Assembly: GCF_002741035.1 (NCBI RefSeq)
Contig: NZ_CP016808.1
Location: 3,162,001 to 3,226,000 of the forward strand
Direction of reading: 5' to 3'
DNA: 64,000 nucleotides
Origin: Paenibacillus sp. BIHB 4019
GTDB taxonomy: Bacteria; Bacillota; Bacilli; Paenibacillales; Paenibacillaceae
Part shown: piece after piece, positions 8,536 to 17,538 of the stretch
Position numbering within the stretch: the first letter of the stretch is position 1
Layout: each line of letters opens with the position of its first letter
Made by a program: the position numbers and the translations under genes
The notes under the pieces: generated by a model
What the model was told of the DNA's origin: nothing
The model's input: the letters and a program-made list of their open reading frames with translations, nothing else
Database searches by the model: none

Positions 8536-9966
8536 ATGAACGTATTGTTTGCGGCAGCGGAATGCGTGCCATTTATGAAGACGGGAGGCCTTGCTGATGT
8601 AGCAGGCTCACTGCCGGAAGCATTGAATGAGAAAGGCGCCAATGTGCGCGTCATTATGCCGCTTTATGCTTCGGTGAAGGACGTTTATCGAGCGCAGATG
8701 AAGGAGCTTGGCTTCATTTATGTATCGGTAGGCTGGCGGCACGTTTACTGCGGCATCAAGGAGCTAACGCATGAAGGCGTCGTCTATTATTTTATCGACA
8801 ATGAGCATTATTTCCGGCGCGGTTCGGCTTATGGCTATGGCGATGATGGGGAGCGTTATGCCTTTTTCTGCCGGGCGGTGCTTGATGCGCTGCCGGTAAT
8901 GGGCTTTATCCCCGATGTGCTGCATTGCCATGATTGGCATACGGGCATGATTCCCGCCCTGCTCAAGCATCATTATTGGCATCGCCCGGAATATTCCCGC
9001 GTGAAGACGGTGTTCACCATTCATAATTTGCAATATCAAGGCAATTATCCGCATCATGCGCTGGGCGATTGGCTGGGATTGCAAAATGAGATGTTTACCC
9101 CGGACGGAGTCGAATATCATGGTTTGGTGAGCTTTATGAAAGCGGGCATCCAGCTTGCAGAACGGGTGACGACCGTCAGCCCGACCTATGCCAACGAAAT
9201 CCGAACTGCTGAATGCGGGTATGGGATGGATGGCACCCTGCGTGCAAAAGGCGACCGGCTTCTCGGCATTGTCAACGGCATCGACGCCCGCAGCTACAAT
9301 CCGGAGACCGATCCGTTCATTCCATTCCCATACAAGGACAGCCTTAAGGTGAAAAAGCAAAATAAAGCCGCACTCCAGCAGGAGCTCGGACTGCCGGTCA
9401 ACGATGCCATTCCCCTCATCGGAATGGTCGGCAGGCTAGTGGATCAGAAAGGGCTGCCCCTCGTGCTGGAAGTGCTGGACGAGCTGCTGCAAACGGAAAA
9501 TATCCAGCTTGTGCTGCTCGGTACGGGCGAGCCCGAGATGGAGGATGCATTCCGCGCAGCCCAGCATCGTTATCCGGACAAAATGGTATCGTGGATCGGC
9601 TTTGATGATGGCGTAGCCCGCCGTATTTATGCTGCCTCCGATATGTTCCTCATGCCGTCGCTATTCGAGCCGTGCGGCATCAGCCAGCTTCTGGCGCTGC
9701 GGTATGGCAGCTTGCCTATCGTGCGAGAAGTAGGCGGGCTGAAGGACACCGTTCATAGCTACAACGAGTGGACGGGAGAAGGCAACGGCTTCTCCTTCAC
9801 CAATTACAATAGCCAAGAAATGCTGAATACGATTCGCTATGCCATTCATATATGGTGGAATGAGTCGCACCGAGGCAAGCTCACCGCCGCAGCCTTTGCT
9901 GGAGATTACAGCTGGGGAGCATCTGCGGAGCGTTACATAGCACTTTATACGGAGCTGGCTTTATAA
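8536..9966 (+). CDS. glgA: Glycogen synthase (ADP-glucose)
   Basis: GT5 glycogen synthase, 476 residues from ATG 8536. It adds glucose from ADP-glucose to the growing alpha-1,4 chain. KTGGLADV near residue 15 binds the nucleotide sugar. GMVGRLVDQKGL and the C-terminal FEPCGISQL with its catalytic Glu are present. A run of GGGG 9 nt before 8536 supports this start over upstream in-frame codons (ATG 8527 is possible). It follows glgB in the same direction. The next gene overlaps its stop codon as TAATG, suggesting translational coupling. Confidence 0.93.
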   Translation: MNVLFAAAECVPFMKTGGLADVAGSLPEALNEKGANVRVIMPLYASVKDVYRAQMKELGFIYVSVGWRHVYCGIKELTHEGVVYYFIDNEHYFRRGSAYGYGDDGERYAFFCRAVLDALPVMGFIPDVLHCHDWHTGMIPALLKHHYWHRPEYSRVKTVFTIHNLQYQGNYPHHALGDWLGLQNEMFTPDGVEYHGLVSFMKAGIQLAERVTTVSPTYANEIRTAECGYGMDGTLRAKGDRLLGIVNGIDARSYNPETDPFIPFPYKDSLKVKKQNKAALQQELGLPVNDAIPLIGMVGRLVDQKGLPLVLEVLDELLQTENIQLVLLGTGEPEMEDAFRAAQHRYPDKMVSWIGFDDGVARRIYAASDMFLMPSLFEPCGISQLLALRYGSLPIVREVGGLKDTVHSYNEWTGEGNGFSFTNYNSQEMLNTIRYAIHIWWNESHRGKLTAAAFAGDYSWGASAERYIALYTELAL

Positions 9967-10892
9967 TGATTGAGAAGGAACTTGGTTCTGAAAAAGGAGT
10001 GCGACCGTTGATGATAGAGCGCTTATTGGAGCTGCAGCAGCGTATTTACCAATATCAAATGGACATTAAGCAAAGCTATGGCCCGGAGCACGCTATTTGG
10101 TCACCCGGCAAGGATGCTAAAGTCAGCTTTGCCCAGGTTGGCGACCAGTACGAGCTGATGTTTTACGGCGTTGGCTTTGATGAAGATCCTTCGATTGCCG
10201 CAGATGATTTCGACTACGAGACGAACTATCCTTTTGTGAAGTTTCTGGAGTTTATTTGTTTGCCTGAGGTGGCTCCCCATCTTGCATCGCTCACCTTCAC
10301 GGGGCCTGATGAAGGCGCGAACGGTCTAAATGAATGGAATTTCTCGCGCATCGTGCATTCGGAGGCGGAGTTTTCGGCACTGCGTTCCTTCCTCATACAG
10401 CTCACAGATTCAGGCGATCATAACGTCCGCTTCATCGGGAGCGACTATGAAGAGGAGCATGGCATGGTGACAAAACTGCTTGCCAAAATGCCAGCCGTGC
10501 TCATCTTCCAGACGCCGACTGTGCCGGATGAAGCTTTTTTCGCTATTGAAGGCCACCCGCTCCGCGAATTGAGGTTGCAGGTAGGCTTCACAGAGGAAGC
10601 CTTTATTACCCGTCTCGCCGACTGTCCCTATTATACGGAATTGCGACAGCTGGACTTTTCTGAGCGCATTGAAACGATTGATGACGTGCCGGAGGATGCA
10701 ATTCCTTATACAAGCTATGAAGCATTGTTCGCCTCTGGCCGTTTTAAGCGCCAGCCGCATTTTCATTTCAAGCTGCGCCATTCTACGTTAACCTTGGATG
10801 AGGTAATTGCCCTCGGCAAACTCCAGCCCAATGTGCAATTTCTGTTCATTGAGGGGCGCGGCGGGCGCTATGCTTCGCATTTATCCGATTAA
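9966..10892 (+). CDS. Uncharacterised leucine-rich protein coupled to glgA
   Basis: 308 residues, not recognised as a named enzyme. The N-terminal half has the acidic stretch FDEDPSIAADDFDYE and the segment FTGPDEGANGLNEWNFSRI. The C-terminal half (LRELRLQVGFTEE, LRQLDFSERIETID, STLTLDEVIALGKL) has leucine spacing reminiscent of degenerate LRR proteins of the STM4015 type. No signal peptide or membrane segment is seen. The ATG overlaps the glgA stop. A second in-frame ATG at 10011 has a better AAAGGAG ribosome site and may be the true start. Its position suggests co-expression with glycogen genes, but a role in glycogen metabolism is only inference. Confidence 0.7.
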   Translation: MIEKELGSEKGVRPLMIERLLELQQRIYQYQMDIKQSYGPEHAIWSPGKDAKVSFAQVGDQYELMFYGVGFDEDPSIAADDFDYETNYPFVKFLEFICLPEVAPHLASLTFTGPDEGANGLNEWNFSRIVHSEAEFSALRSFLIQLTDSGDHNVRFIGSDYEEEHGMVTKLLAKMPAVLIFQTPTVPDEAFFAIEGHPLRELRLQVGFTEEAFITRLADCPYYTELRQLDFSERIETIDDVPEDAIPYTSYEALFASGRFKRQPHFHFKLRHSTLTLDEVIALGKLQPNVQFLFIEGRGGRYASHLSD

Positions 10893-10899
10893 GCAGCAC

Positions 10900-10943
10900 A
10901 AAAAAAGGACAGGCCCCGAAAAAACCGATGCCTGTCCTTTTTT
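10900..10943. terminator. Bidirectional terminator between convergent genes
   Basis: AAAAAAGGACAGGC pairs with GCCTGTCCTTTTTT. A/T tracts on both flanks allow use from both strands, serving the glg transcript and the opposing amylase gene. Confidence 0.85.
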
Positions 10944-10979
10944 GCTGCCTATGCAAGCTCTATTCAAGCTGCTTTTACT

Positions 10980-12725
10980 TCAAATGTTCCGGTACAAAAT
11001 CCGGTAGCCCATCGGCTCCAGCTCAATGCGAAGCTGCTCCTCGAACGTTGCCACTTCTTCCTCGGTAAGCGCATCGCGCCAGCCGCCAGCCAGCATCGGG
11101 TGGGCGAGGAATACATTTTCCTCTGTATTGTTCATCCAAATCGTGAAATGCTGCTTATTGTTCATCCGCTCATAGACGAACGTGCCTTTCTCGCTGCTCG
11201 CTTGCAGGAAGCGGAAGCGGCCGCAGCGCAGCGCCTCATGCTTTTTGCGGAGCGCAATGATGATGCGATAAAAATCATGCAAATCCCGATCCTGCTTCGC
11301 CTCGTCCCATTCCATGCATTTGCGGCAATCGGGGTCGCCGCCGCCTTGTAAACCAACCTCATCGCCGTAGAAGACGCAAGGAACGCCCATCGACGTCATC
11401 ATAAATACCGCTGCCAGCTTGGCCCGCCGTTTATCGCCGCCCATTCTGGTCAAGGAGCGCGGAATGTCATGGCTTGACAGCAGGTTAAGCAGCGCTTCGT
11501 TCGTCTGCTGTGGATAACGCACGAGCAGGCGGTTCACCTCTTCGGCGAAATCCGATGCATGCCTGCCGCTGTTTGAGAAAAAATCGAGCACGCTGTTCGT
11601 AAAGGGATAGTTCATCGACGAATCGAACTGGTCGCCCTGCAGCCAGCGCATTGCATCCCCCCACACCTCGCCGATAATGTAGGTCTCATGCTTCACTGCC
11701 TTGACTGCGCCGCGGAATTCCCGCCAGAAATGATGGTCGATCTCGTCGGCGACATCAAGCCGCCAGCCGTCAATATCCGCTTCGCGAATCCAATGGACGG
11801 CGACGTCGAGCAAATATTTTTTTACTTCAGGATTGGCGGTGTTGAGCTTGGGCATGTTGCCATAAAAGCCGAACGTATCATAGTTCGCTTTGCCATCCTG
11901 TACAGCGACCGGAAAGTGGTTCAAATGAAACCAGTCCTTGTATTTGGACTTTTCGCCGTTTTTTAGCACATCCTGAAAATGGGGGAATTGCTCGCTCACA
12001 TGGTTGAACACCGCATCCAGCACGACGCGAATGCCGCGCCTGTGGCACTCGTCGACCAGCTTCTTGAGCAGCTCAAGATCGCCGAACTGCGGATCAATCT
12101 TATGATAATCAACCGTATCGTATTTATGATTGGAGGGCGAAGTGAATAGCGGTGTCAAATAAATCGCATTTACGCCCAAATCGCTAATATACTCCAGCTT
12201 ATCTAAAATCCCCTGCAAGTCGCCGCCAAAATGCGAATGAATATCCGGCGTTTCTCCCCAAGGCCTAACGTAATCGTGGTCGTTTTCCTTGTTTCCGTTA
12301 TTGAAGCGGTCTACCATGATTTGATAAAAAACCGCGTTTTTCGCCCAGTCAGGCGCATCGAACAAGTCGATCTCATGAATGTAGGGCACTTCAAAATACC
12401 CGCCTGGAGGCGTCGGCTGCTGCGCATAAAATCCGGTCTCGATCTTCCACATCGTCTCTGTGCCGGCATGCAGACGGAAGCCATAGGAGAAGCGTTTGTA
12501 TTTAGGGATGATTACGCCTTCCCAGTAATCAAACAGCTGATCGGAAGCTATTTTTTCCATTACAATTTCCTGAAGGTTTCCATTCCAGTCGTATTTATCT
12601 CCGGCGACCATGACGACATCCTCCACATCGTTTTTTTTCGTGCGCAGCCGGATGTGATAGGTGCTCAAATCATAGGCGTAGGCCCATTTGTGGCTTGGGG
12701 TGTGGTGGATGGCTTCTCTTAGCAT
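10980..12725 (-). CDS. Neopullulanase / cyclomaltodextrinase-type GH13 enzyme
   Basis: 581 residues, the usual length for the neopullulanase, cyclomaltodextrinase and maltogenic amylase group. The N-terminal 120 residues form the extra N-domain of that group. The barrel then shows VFYQIMVDRFNNG, DAVFNHV, the nucleophile in GWRLDVADEIDH, the acid in IGEVWGDA, and LLSSHDIPR. No signal peptide is visible, so it is probably cytoplasmic and acts on imported maltodextrin or cyclodextrin. It lies 40 bp downstream of an SDR gene on the same strand, with GGAG about 11-15 nt before ATG 12725. Placement next to glg genes fits alpha-glucan turnover. Confidence 0.88.
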   Translation of the reverse strand: MLREAIHHTPSHKWAYAYDLSTYHIRLRTKKNDVEDVVMVAGDKYDWNGNLQEIVMEKIASDQLFDYWEGVIIPKYKRFSYGFRLHAGTETMWKIETGFYAQQPTPPGGYFEVPYIHEIDLFDAPDWAKNAVFYQIMVDRFNNGNKENDHDYVRPWGETPDIHSHFGGDLQGILDKLEYISDLGVNAIYLTPLFTSPSNHKYDTVDYHKIDPQFGDLELLKKLVDECHRRGIRVVLDAVFNHVSEQFPHFQDVLKNGEKSKYKDWFHLNHFPVAVQDGKANYDTFGFYGNMPKLNTANPEVKKYLLDVAVHWIREADIDGWRLDVADEIDHHFWREFRGAVKAVKHETYIIGEVWGDAMRWLQGDQFDSSMNYPFTNSVLDFFSNSGRHASDFAEEVNRLLVRYPQQTNEALLNLLSSHDIPRSLTRMGGDKRRAKLAAVFMMTSMGVPCVFYGDEVGLQGGGDPDCRKCMEWDEAKQDRDLHDFYRIIIALRKKHEALRCGRFRFLQASSEKGTFVYERMNNKQHFTIWMNNTEENVFLAHPMLAGGWRDALTEEEVATFEEQLRIELEPMGYRILYRNI

Positions 12726-12765
12726 AAATAGTTGTTTCTCCTCTCCTGCCCTGCAGTTGGTCTAG

Positions 12766-13578
12766 CTAGCCGTGGAGCAAGGATTCCGCTCCGTCAATGT
12801 AAACCGTTGTGCCTGTAATGTGATGCGAATCATCCGAGCCCAAGAACAGCGCAAGCTGGGCGACTTGCTCAGGGGAGCCAGGCCCCTTCTCCAGCGGCTG
12901 GTCGCCTTCCGGGAAGTTGACCGGAATTTGCACCTCCTCCAAATAAGGCGAGCGTTTCGTGCTTTTATCAATATTCGTCTTAATCGAGCCGGGGCAGATC
13001 GCATTGACGCGAATGCGGTAATTCGCCAGCTCCAGCGCCGCCATCTGAGTGAAAGCGACCTGCGCCGCCTTCGTGCTGCTGTATGCGCTGAACCCGATAT
13101 TCGAGAAGACGCGGTTGCCATTTATGGAACTCGTAATCAAAATGCTGCCGCCCTGTTCCTTGAGCGCTGGAATGGCATGCTTCACGGTTAGAAACGTGCC
13201 GTTCAGGTTAATGTTGATCGTCTTGCTCCAATCCTCCAGCTTCATCAGCTCAATGGGCGCCATGGAGCCGTTAATACCAGCATTGGCGTAGACGATGTCC
13301 AGCTTACCCAGCTTGTCTAACGCCACTTTATACGCCGCTTCGATCGCTTCCTCGCTTGAAATATCGGTCACGGCTGTTGCGCAAGTGACGCCGAAAGCTT
13401 CGGCCTCCTGCTTGACCTTGGCCAGCCCGTCCTCATTCACATCGAGCAGTGCCAGATCAGCGCCTTCCTTGGCGAACAGCAGTGCCGCTGCGCGGCCGAT
13501 GCCAGAGCCGGCTCCCGTTATTAGAGCAGCTTTGCCTGCCAGTCTGCCGCTGCCTGTTCTCGTTTGTTCATTCGCCAT
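12766..13578 (-). CDS. SDR family oxidoreductase
   Basis: Short-chain dehydrogenase of 270 residues with TGAGSGIG, Asp in LLDVNED after strand 2 (NAD preference inferred), NAG in YANAGING, Ser in ITSSINGN, the catalytic pair in YSSTKAA, and the substrate-side segment NAICPGSIKTNI. AGGAGG lies just upstream of ATG 13578. It probably forms a transcript with the amylase gene that follows. The residue pattern is close to glucose dehydrogenase/acetoin reductase-like SDRs, but the substrate is not determined. Confidence 0.83.
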   Translation of the reverse strand: MANEQTRTGSGRLAGKAALITGAGSGIGRAAALLFAKEGADLALLDVNEDGLAKVKQEAEAFGVTCATAVTDISSEEAIEAAYKVALDKLGKLDIVYANAGINGSMAPIELMKLEDWSKTININLNGTFLTVKHAIPALKEQGGSILITSSINGNRVFSNIGFSAYSSTKAAQVAFTQMAALELANYRIRVNAICPGSIKTNIDKSTKRSPYLEEVQIPVNFPEGDQPLEKGPGSPEQVAQLALFLGSDDSHHITGTTVYIDGAESLLHG

Positions 13579-13768
13579 CGTCGAAAACCTCCTGCAATGT
13601 ATAATGATGTTTAGGGAACATGTCCTGCAAATGCGTATTCTGTTAAGATGATCTAATTTCTCTTACCCTAAACCAATCTGGTGTTCCCAACTATTTCATA
13701 TTTTATTTTGCGGCTTCTGCTGGACAATCGGCGGCCACAGCGCACATATCCATTCTTTGTTCATATAT

Positions 13769-13788
13769 GTTTACAAGTTGGAAACAAG
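13769..13788 (+). promoter_or_regulatory. 20-bp motif shared with the lipoprotein promoter region
   Basis: GTTTACAAGTTGGAAACAAG lies 88 bp before the response regulator start. An 18/20 identical copy (GTTTACAGGTTCGAAACAAG) lies upstream of the lipoprotein gene at 16177. This is a candidate binding site for the encoded OmpR-type regulator, which would make the locus autoregulated. Confidence 0.5.
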
Positions 13789-13875
13789 TTCGATATATTG
13801 GCGTTGCAAAATTGCATTATGCTGCGTTCTAATGGGTAATCTGGGTTAGATAGGCATAGGTAGGAGCGGTGATGG

Positions 13876-14700
13876 ATGACAGGTCAGATGATAGATAAAA
13901 AAATATTGGTCGTAGATGATGAAGCGAGTATCGTCAGCGCCGTTGCATATGCTTTCAGACGCGAAGGCTATTTGGTCGAGACGGCTGGCGATGGGGAAGA
14001 GGCGCTGGAGAAGGTAGCCGTCTTTCAGCCACATGTCATTATTTTAGACGTCATGATGCCGCGAATGAACGGCTACGAAGTGTGCAGGAAGCTGGAGAAT
14101 CGCCATGGCGTCGGCATTATTTTGCTCACGGTCAAAAATGACATCGTTGACAAAGTGCTGGGGCTTGAGCTGGGCGCCGACGATTATATGACGAAGCCGT
14201 TTGATTTGCGCGAGCTTGTTGCCAGAGCGAAAGCGCTGATGCGGCGCGTCGAGAAGCTGGCGGGGCGCGAGGAGGAGCCGGATGTGTATGAGCTGGGCAG
14301 CATTCGCCTGAACATGCAGCAGCGGCTCCTTACGGCTGGCGGTGCTGCGCTTGAGCTGACGCCAAAGGAATTTGATCTGGCGGCGCTGCTGCTGTCGCAT
14401 CCCGAGCGGGTTTATACCCGGGAGGAGCTGCTTGATTTGGTCTGGGATATGGAATACGCGGGCGGAACGCGCACGGTAGACATTCATATTCAGCGGCTGC
14501 GCAAAAAGCTTGGCGATTCGAGCCAGACGCTGCTCCAGACCGTATATGGCATCGGCTACAAAGCTTCCAAGGCAGGAGCGGCAACAGCTAGGGCATCAAA
14601 GATAAGCAATGGATCTGAGAATACGTTGGACAATTCGCCGGAGTCAGTCTCGTCGTCGATAAAAGCGGATGAGCCGGAGCAATCTGGTGAGCCGTCATGA
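13876..14700 (+). CDS. OmpR/PhoB-type response regulator with extra C-terminal tail
   Basis: Receiver domain (residues 8-120) with acidic DD at 14-15, phospho-acceptor Asp58 in VIILDVMMP, Thr85 and Lys107 in YMTKPF. It is followed by a winged-helix DNA-binding domain (about 135-230) with LTPKEFDL and TVDIHIQRLRKKLGD. The last 40 residues are Ser/Glu-rich and look disordered, longer than usual for this family. TAGGAG lies 9 nt before ATG 13876. The stop overlaps the kinase start by ATGA, so the pair is translationally coupled. It likely regulates itself and the downstream lipoprotein through the shared 20-bp motif. Confidence 0.92.
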   Translation: MTGQMIDKKILVVDDEASIVSAVAYAFRREGYLVETAGDGEEALEKVAVFQPHVIILDVMMPRMNGYEVCRKLENRHGVGIILLTVKNDIVDKVLGLELGADDYMTKPFDLRELVARAKALMRRVEKLAGREEEPDVYELGSIRLNMQQRLLTAGGAALELTPKEFDLAALLLSHPERVYTREELLDLVWDMEYAGGTRTVDIHIQRLRKKLGDSSQTLLQTVYGIGYKASKAGAATARASKISNGSENTLDNSPESVSSSIKADEPEQSGEPS

Positions 14701-16166
14701 GAATCAGCTTGAAGCTGCGAATGAGCATTGTGCTGGTCGTGCTGCTGGCGCTCACCGTAAGTGTACTGAGCATGATGGTGCTGGGCGGGATCAAGCGCGA
14801 TCAGCAGGAGCGTACCGAGAAGCTGCTGGCCAAGCAGAGCGAGGTAGCGGCGCAATACGTTCGGCAAAGCTTCGCTACTAGCGAGCCGCCGCTTGCCCTC
14901 GATGCCTTCATGCCGTTGAGAGGGCAGCGGCTGGCGCTCTACATTTCAATGATCAGCGGCATGCAGACGACGCTTTATGATACGCAGGGCAAAGAAGCCG
15001 GCAGCTCCATTCCCGTTGGCGGGGAGAAAGGAGCAAATTTGTCCGACACGCTGCAATATGCCCTGGATGGCAAAATCGCCTATCAGACAGCGGGGGATTC
15101 GCTTATTTATTTTGCTCCTTTGCAGGGCGAAGACGGCTTGCTTGGCGTAGTCAGCTTCCATTACTCGTTGAAAAATGACCATCAGTTCGCCCAGACCATC
15201 CGCGAGCTGTTTCAAACGGCGGGCATTATTGCCGTAGTGGCAGGGGCCGCCATGGGCTATGCGTATTTTTATAGGCTTGCCGCGGTCATTTCCCGGCTGA
15301 GAAGCGCAGCGGGCAACATCCGAGAAGGGCGGTATTTGCAGCAAAATCCCGTACGCAGGCGCGATGAGCTGGGCGATTTAAGCCAGGATATTTTTTTTAT
15401 GAGCAGTGCCATTGAACGGCATATTGAAGAAATGAAGGAGGAGCAGCGCAAGCTTACGCTCGCCATCCTCAAGCTGCAGCAATTGGAGCAGCAGCAGAAG
15501 CAGTTCATCGGCAACATCAGCCATGAGTTCAAGACGCCGCTCACGTCGATTCGGGCGTATGTGGATTTGCTGGATATGTACCGCGATGATCCGAAGCTCA
15601 TAGATGAGGCGATTCAAAGCATGGGCAAGGAGTCCGGGCGGCTGTACGATATGGTCGAGAAGGTGCTGCATTTGGCGGCGCTGGAAAAGTATGAATTCGA
15701 GCAGCAGGCAGAGGTATTGCAGCTGGATGAGCTGCTGCTGGATTTGTGCACGCGCATGCAGGGCAAGGCGGCAAAATTTGATTTGTTGCTGCAAACGCAG
15801 CTGGAGCCTGCTGTCATCTGGGCGGATCGGGAGAGCCTGATGCAAATATTCATTAACTTAATTGATAATGCCATTAAATATAATCGTCCTGGCGGACAGA
15901 TTGAGGTTGCGCTGCATGTGGACGGAAATCGGGTCAATGTTGTCGTGCGGGATACGGGCATTGGCATTCCAGCGGAAGCGCATGACAAAATTTTTGAGCC
16001 GTTTTATACCGTCAACCGCGACCGCTCCCGCATATCGGGAGGAACGGGACTTGGCCTGTCGCTCGTTAAGCAGCTTGCCGAGGCGCAAAAGGGTGAGCTT
16101 GTACTAGTTAGGTCGGGCGACGATGGAACGACGTTCAAGGTCTATTTTCCGCTATATAACGGTTAA
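14697..16166 (+). CDS. Membrane sensor histidine kinase
   Basis: 489 residues. A first membrane helix spans about 8-30 and an extracytoplasmic sensor region about 31-172. A second helix lies at about 175-195, a HAMP-like linker follows (RLRSAAGNIREGRY), and a Gln/Glu-rich coiled coil runs to 268. His276 in NISHEFKTPLTSIR is the phospho-accepting residue. The ATPase domain shows N box NLIDNAIKYN, DTGIGIP and GGTGLGLSLVK. All catalytic motifs are intact. It starts inside the stop of the response regulator gene and forms its cognate pair. The sensed signal is unknown. Confidence 0.92.
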   Translation: MRISLKLRMSIVLVVLLALTVSVLSMMVLGGIKRDQQERTEKLLAKQSEVAAQYVRQSFATSEPPLALDAFMPLRGQRLALYISMISGMQTTLYDTQGKEAGSSIPVGGEKGANLSDTLQYALDGKIAYQTAGDSLIYFAPLQGEDGLLGVVSFHYSLKNDHQFAQTIRELFQTAGIIAVVAGAAMGYAYFYRLAAVISRLRSAAGNIREGRYLQQNPVRRRDELGDLSQDIFFMSSAIERHIEEMKEEQRKLTLAILKLQQLEQQQKQFIGNISHEFKTPLTSIRAYVDLLDMYRDDPKLIDEAIQSMGKESGRLYDMVEKVLHLAALEKYEFEQQAEVLQLDELLLDLCTRMQGKAAKFDLLLQTQLEPAVIWADRESLMQIFINLIDNAIKYNRPGGQIEVALHVDGNRVNVVVRDTGIGIPAEAHDKIFEPFYTVNRDRSRISGGTGLGLSLVKQLAEAQKGELVLVRSGDDGTTFKVYFPLYNG

Positions 16167-16176
16167 AGGTGTAAAG

Positions 16177-16196
16177 GTTTACAGGTTCGAAACAAG
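16177..16196 (+). promoter_or_regulatory. Second copy of the 20-bp regulator motif
   Basis: GTTTACAGGTTCGAAACAAG matches 18 of 20 bases of the site at 13769. A further half-motif, GGTCGAAACATT, follows about two helical turns later. The copy lies 10 bp after the kinase stop and 71 bp before the lipoprotein start, marking a separate regulated promoter. Confidence 0.5.
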
Positions 16197-16266
16197 CTGG
16201 AGACGAGGTCGAAACATTCGCTGATTACAATAAGCGCATAGCAATAAGGGAGAGGGGAAATACGAG

Positions 16267-17361
16267 ATGAGACAAACCCATTTTAAATGGATAAATACAG
16301 GCGCGGCTGCCTGTTGTGTGGCTTTGCTGCTGGCGGGCTGCGGAGACGGTACTGCCCCGACACGCGAAACGATTCAAAAGCCGGATAAAACAATTACCGT
16401 CGTAGAGCCGGGCCAATCGACCGATACGAAGGTTGCTGTCAGCCAAATAACGCAAATAGACCGAACGCGGGGGATTAGCTTTATTACCGATGAGCAGTTG
16501 GTCATCGTCAAGCGCAATGAAAATGAGCAGAAAATAGCGGTGGAAGGGGAAATGATGTTTCCCAACAATTTGTATTTGCACGATCTGGCAACGAAGCAGG
16601 AGGAGGCTTTACATGAGCAGCCTGCGCATCAGGGATTTGCCAAGCCGTCACCGGATGGGAAATATTTATTTTATAAGCTGAATAACGAAGAAAGTGCCCA
16701 TGGCTACATGATGAATTTGGAAACAAGAGAATCGGTGGAGCTAGGCAGCGATGTGATCGATACGACGACAGGCATGTGGATGGACGATACGCATGTGCTC
16801 TTTATGACGGTCGAGGGCAAAGTAATCAAGGCAAGCGTTGATGGCGCATTGGAGACGATTTTGAGCAGCGATCATCGGATATTTACGGCGGTGCCTGGCG
16901 AGGGCGGCATTTATTATGTGGTGAATGAAGTGCTGTATTTTCTTCCCGATGGCAGCAAGCAGGCGGAGAAGCTGGCGACGGACGTCGTCTGGGTAATTCC
17001 CTCGCCAGAGCGCAAGCAGCTCGCATTGGTGAAGCGAACATCTAATACGACACGTACGCTGATGATTACGGATGCCAAGGGCAATGAGCCGATTGAGCTG
17101 GGAAGCGCGACGCAAGTATTTGGCACAAGCTGGTCGCCAGATGGCAAGAAGCTGGCCTACAGCCTGACATCGGAAGGAACGGACGGCGACAACGGCGTAT
17201 TTGTGGCAGATGCGATTAGTGGCGATACGGTGCCGATCAAGCTGGATGTCCAATATTTATCCGATGATCTCGGCTGGAGTCCCTCCGGCAAAAAAATCGT
17301 CGCCGCAACTTATTCCCAGGAGCAGAACGATTTTATTACGTTTGTGATTACGTTGAAGTAG
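16267..17361 (+). CDS. Lipoprotein with TolB/WD40-like beta-propeller
   Basis: 364 residues. The signal peptide ends in the lipobox LLAGC (Cys about residue 25), so the protein is predicted to be anchored to the outer face of the membrane. The mature part has repeated PD40-type motifs (PSPDGKYLFYK, WSPDGKKLAYS, WSPSGKKIVAA) and reads as a beta-propeller similar to TolB C-terminal domains. It follows the two-component genes after 100 bp that contain the regulator motif, and may be their target or an accessory sensor. The ribosome site is GAGAGGGG before ATG 16267. Confidence 0.82.
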   Translation: MRQTHFKWINTGAAACCVALLLAGCGDGTAPTRETIQKPDKTITVVEPGQSTDTKVAVSQITQIDRTRGISFITDEQLVIVKRNENEQKIAVEGEMMFPNNLYLHDLATKQEEALHEQPAHQGFAKPSPDGKYLFYKLNNEESAHGYMMNLETRESVELGSDVIDTTTGMWMDDTHVLFMTVEGKVIKASVDGALETILSSDHRIFTAVPGEGGIYYVVNEVLYFLPDGSKQAEKLATDVVWVIPSPERKQLALVKRTSNTTRTLMITDAKGNEPIELGSATQVFGTSWSPDGKKLAYSLTSEGTDGDNGVFVADAISGDTVPIKLDVQYLSDDLGWSPSGKKIVAATYSQEQNDFITFVITLK

Positions 17362-17380
17362 ATCTGCATCATTCTATTTA

Positions 17381-17430
17381 TGAAAAAATAAGGATGTCCA
17401 TAATAGCTAGTTGCTGCTTAAGGACATCCT
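17381..17430 (-). terminator. Terminator for the minus-strand tiny-gene pair
   Basis: AGGATGTCC at 17391-17399 pairs with GGACATCCT at 17422-17430. Read on the minus strand the hairpin is followed by TATTTTTTC; on the plus strand there is no T-run. It sits 10 bp after the stop of the 32-residue membrane protein, supporting transcription of that tiny operon. Confidence 0.65.
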
Positions 17431-17439
17431 CTTCATGGT

Positions 17440-17538
17440 TCATTTAAAATGCTTTTTTGATTTCTTAAATAAAATCCAAACAAATAATCCGACTAAGGAA
17501 AAAGAAGCAATGGCGTAGAGAATGGATACAAAATTCAT
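17440..17538 (-). CDS. 32-residue single-pass membrane protein
   Basis: A 32-codon frame that starts MNFVSILYAIASFSLVG and continues through LFVWILF to a lysine-rich end (KKSKKHFK). It reads as one membrane helix with a positive cytoplasmic tail. Its ATG overlaps the stop of the preceding 32-codon ORF as ATGA, and it has no ribosome site of its own, which points to translational coupling. A strand-specific terminator follows directly. The architecture resembles small membrane regulators and type I toxin peptides, but no family is recognised. Confidence 0.6.
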   Translation of the reverse strand: MNFVSILYAIASFSLVGLFVWILFKKSKKHFK

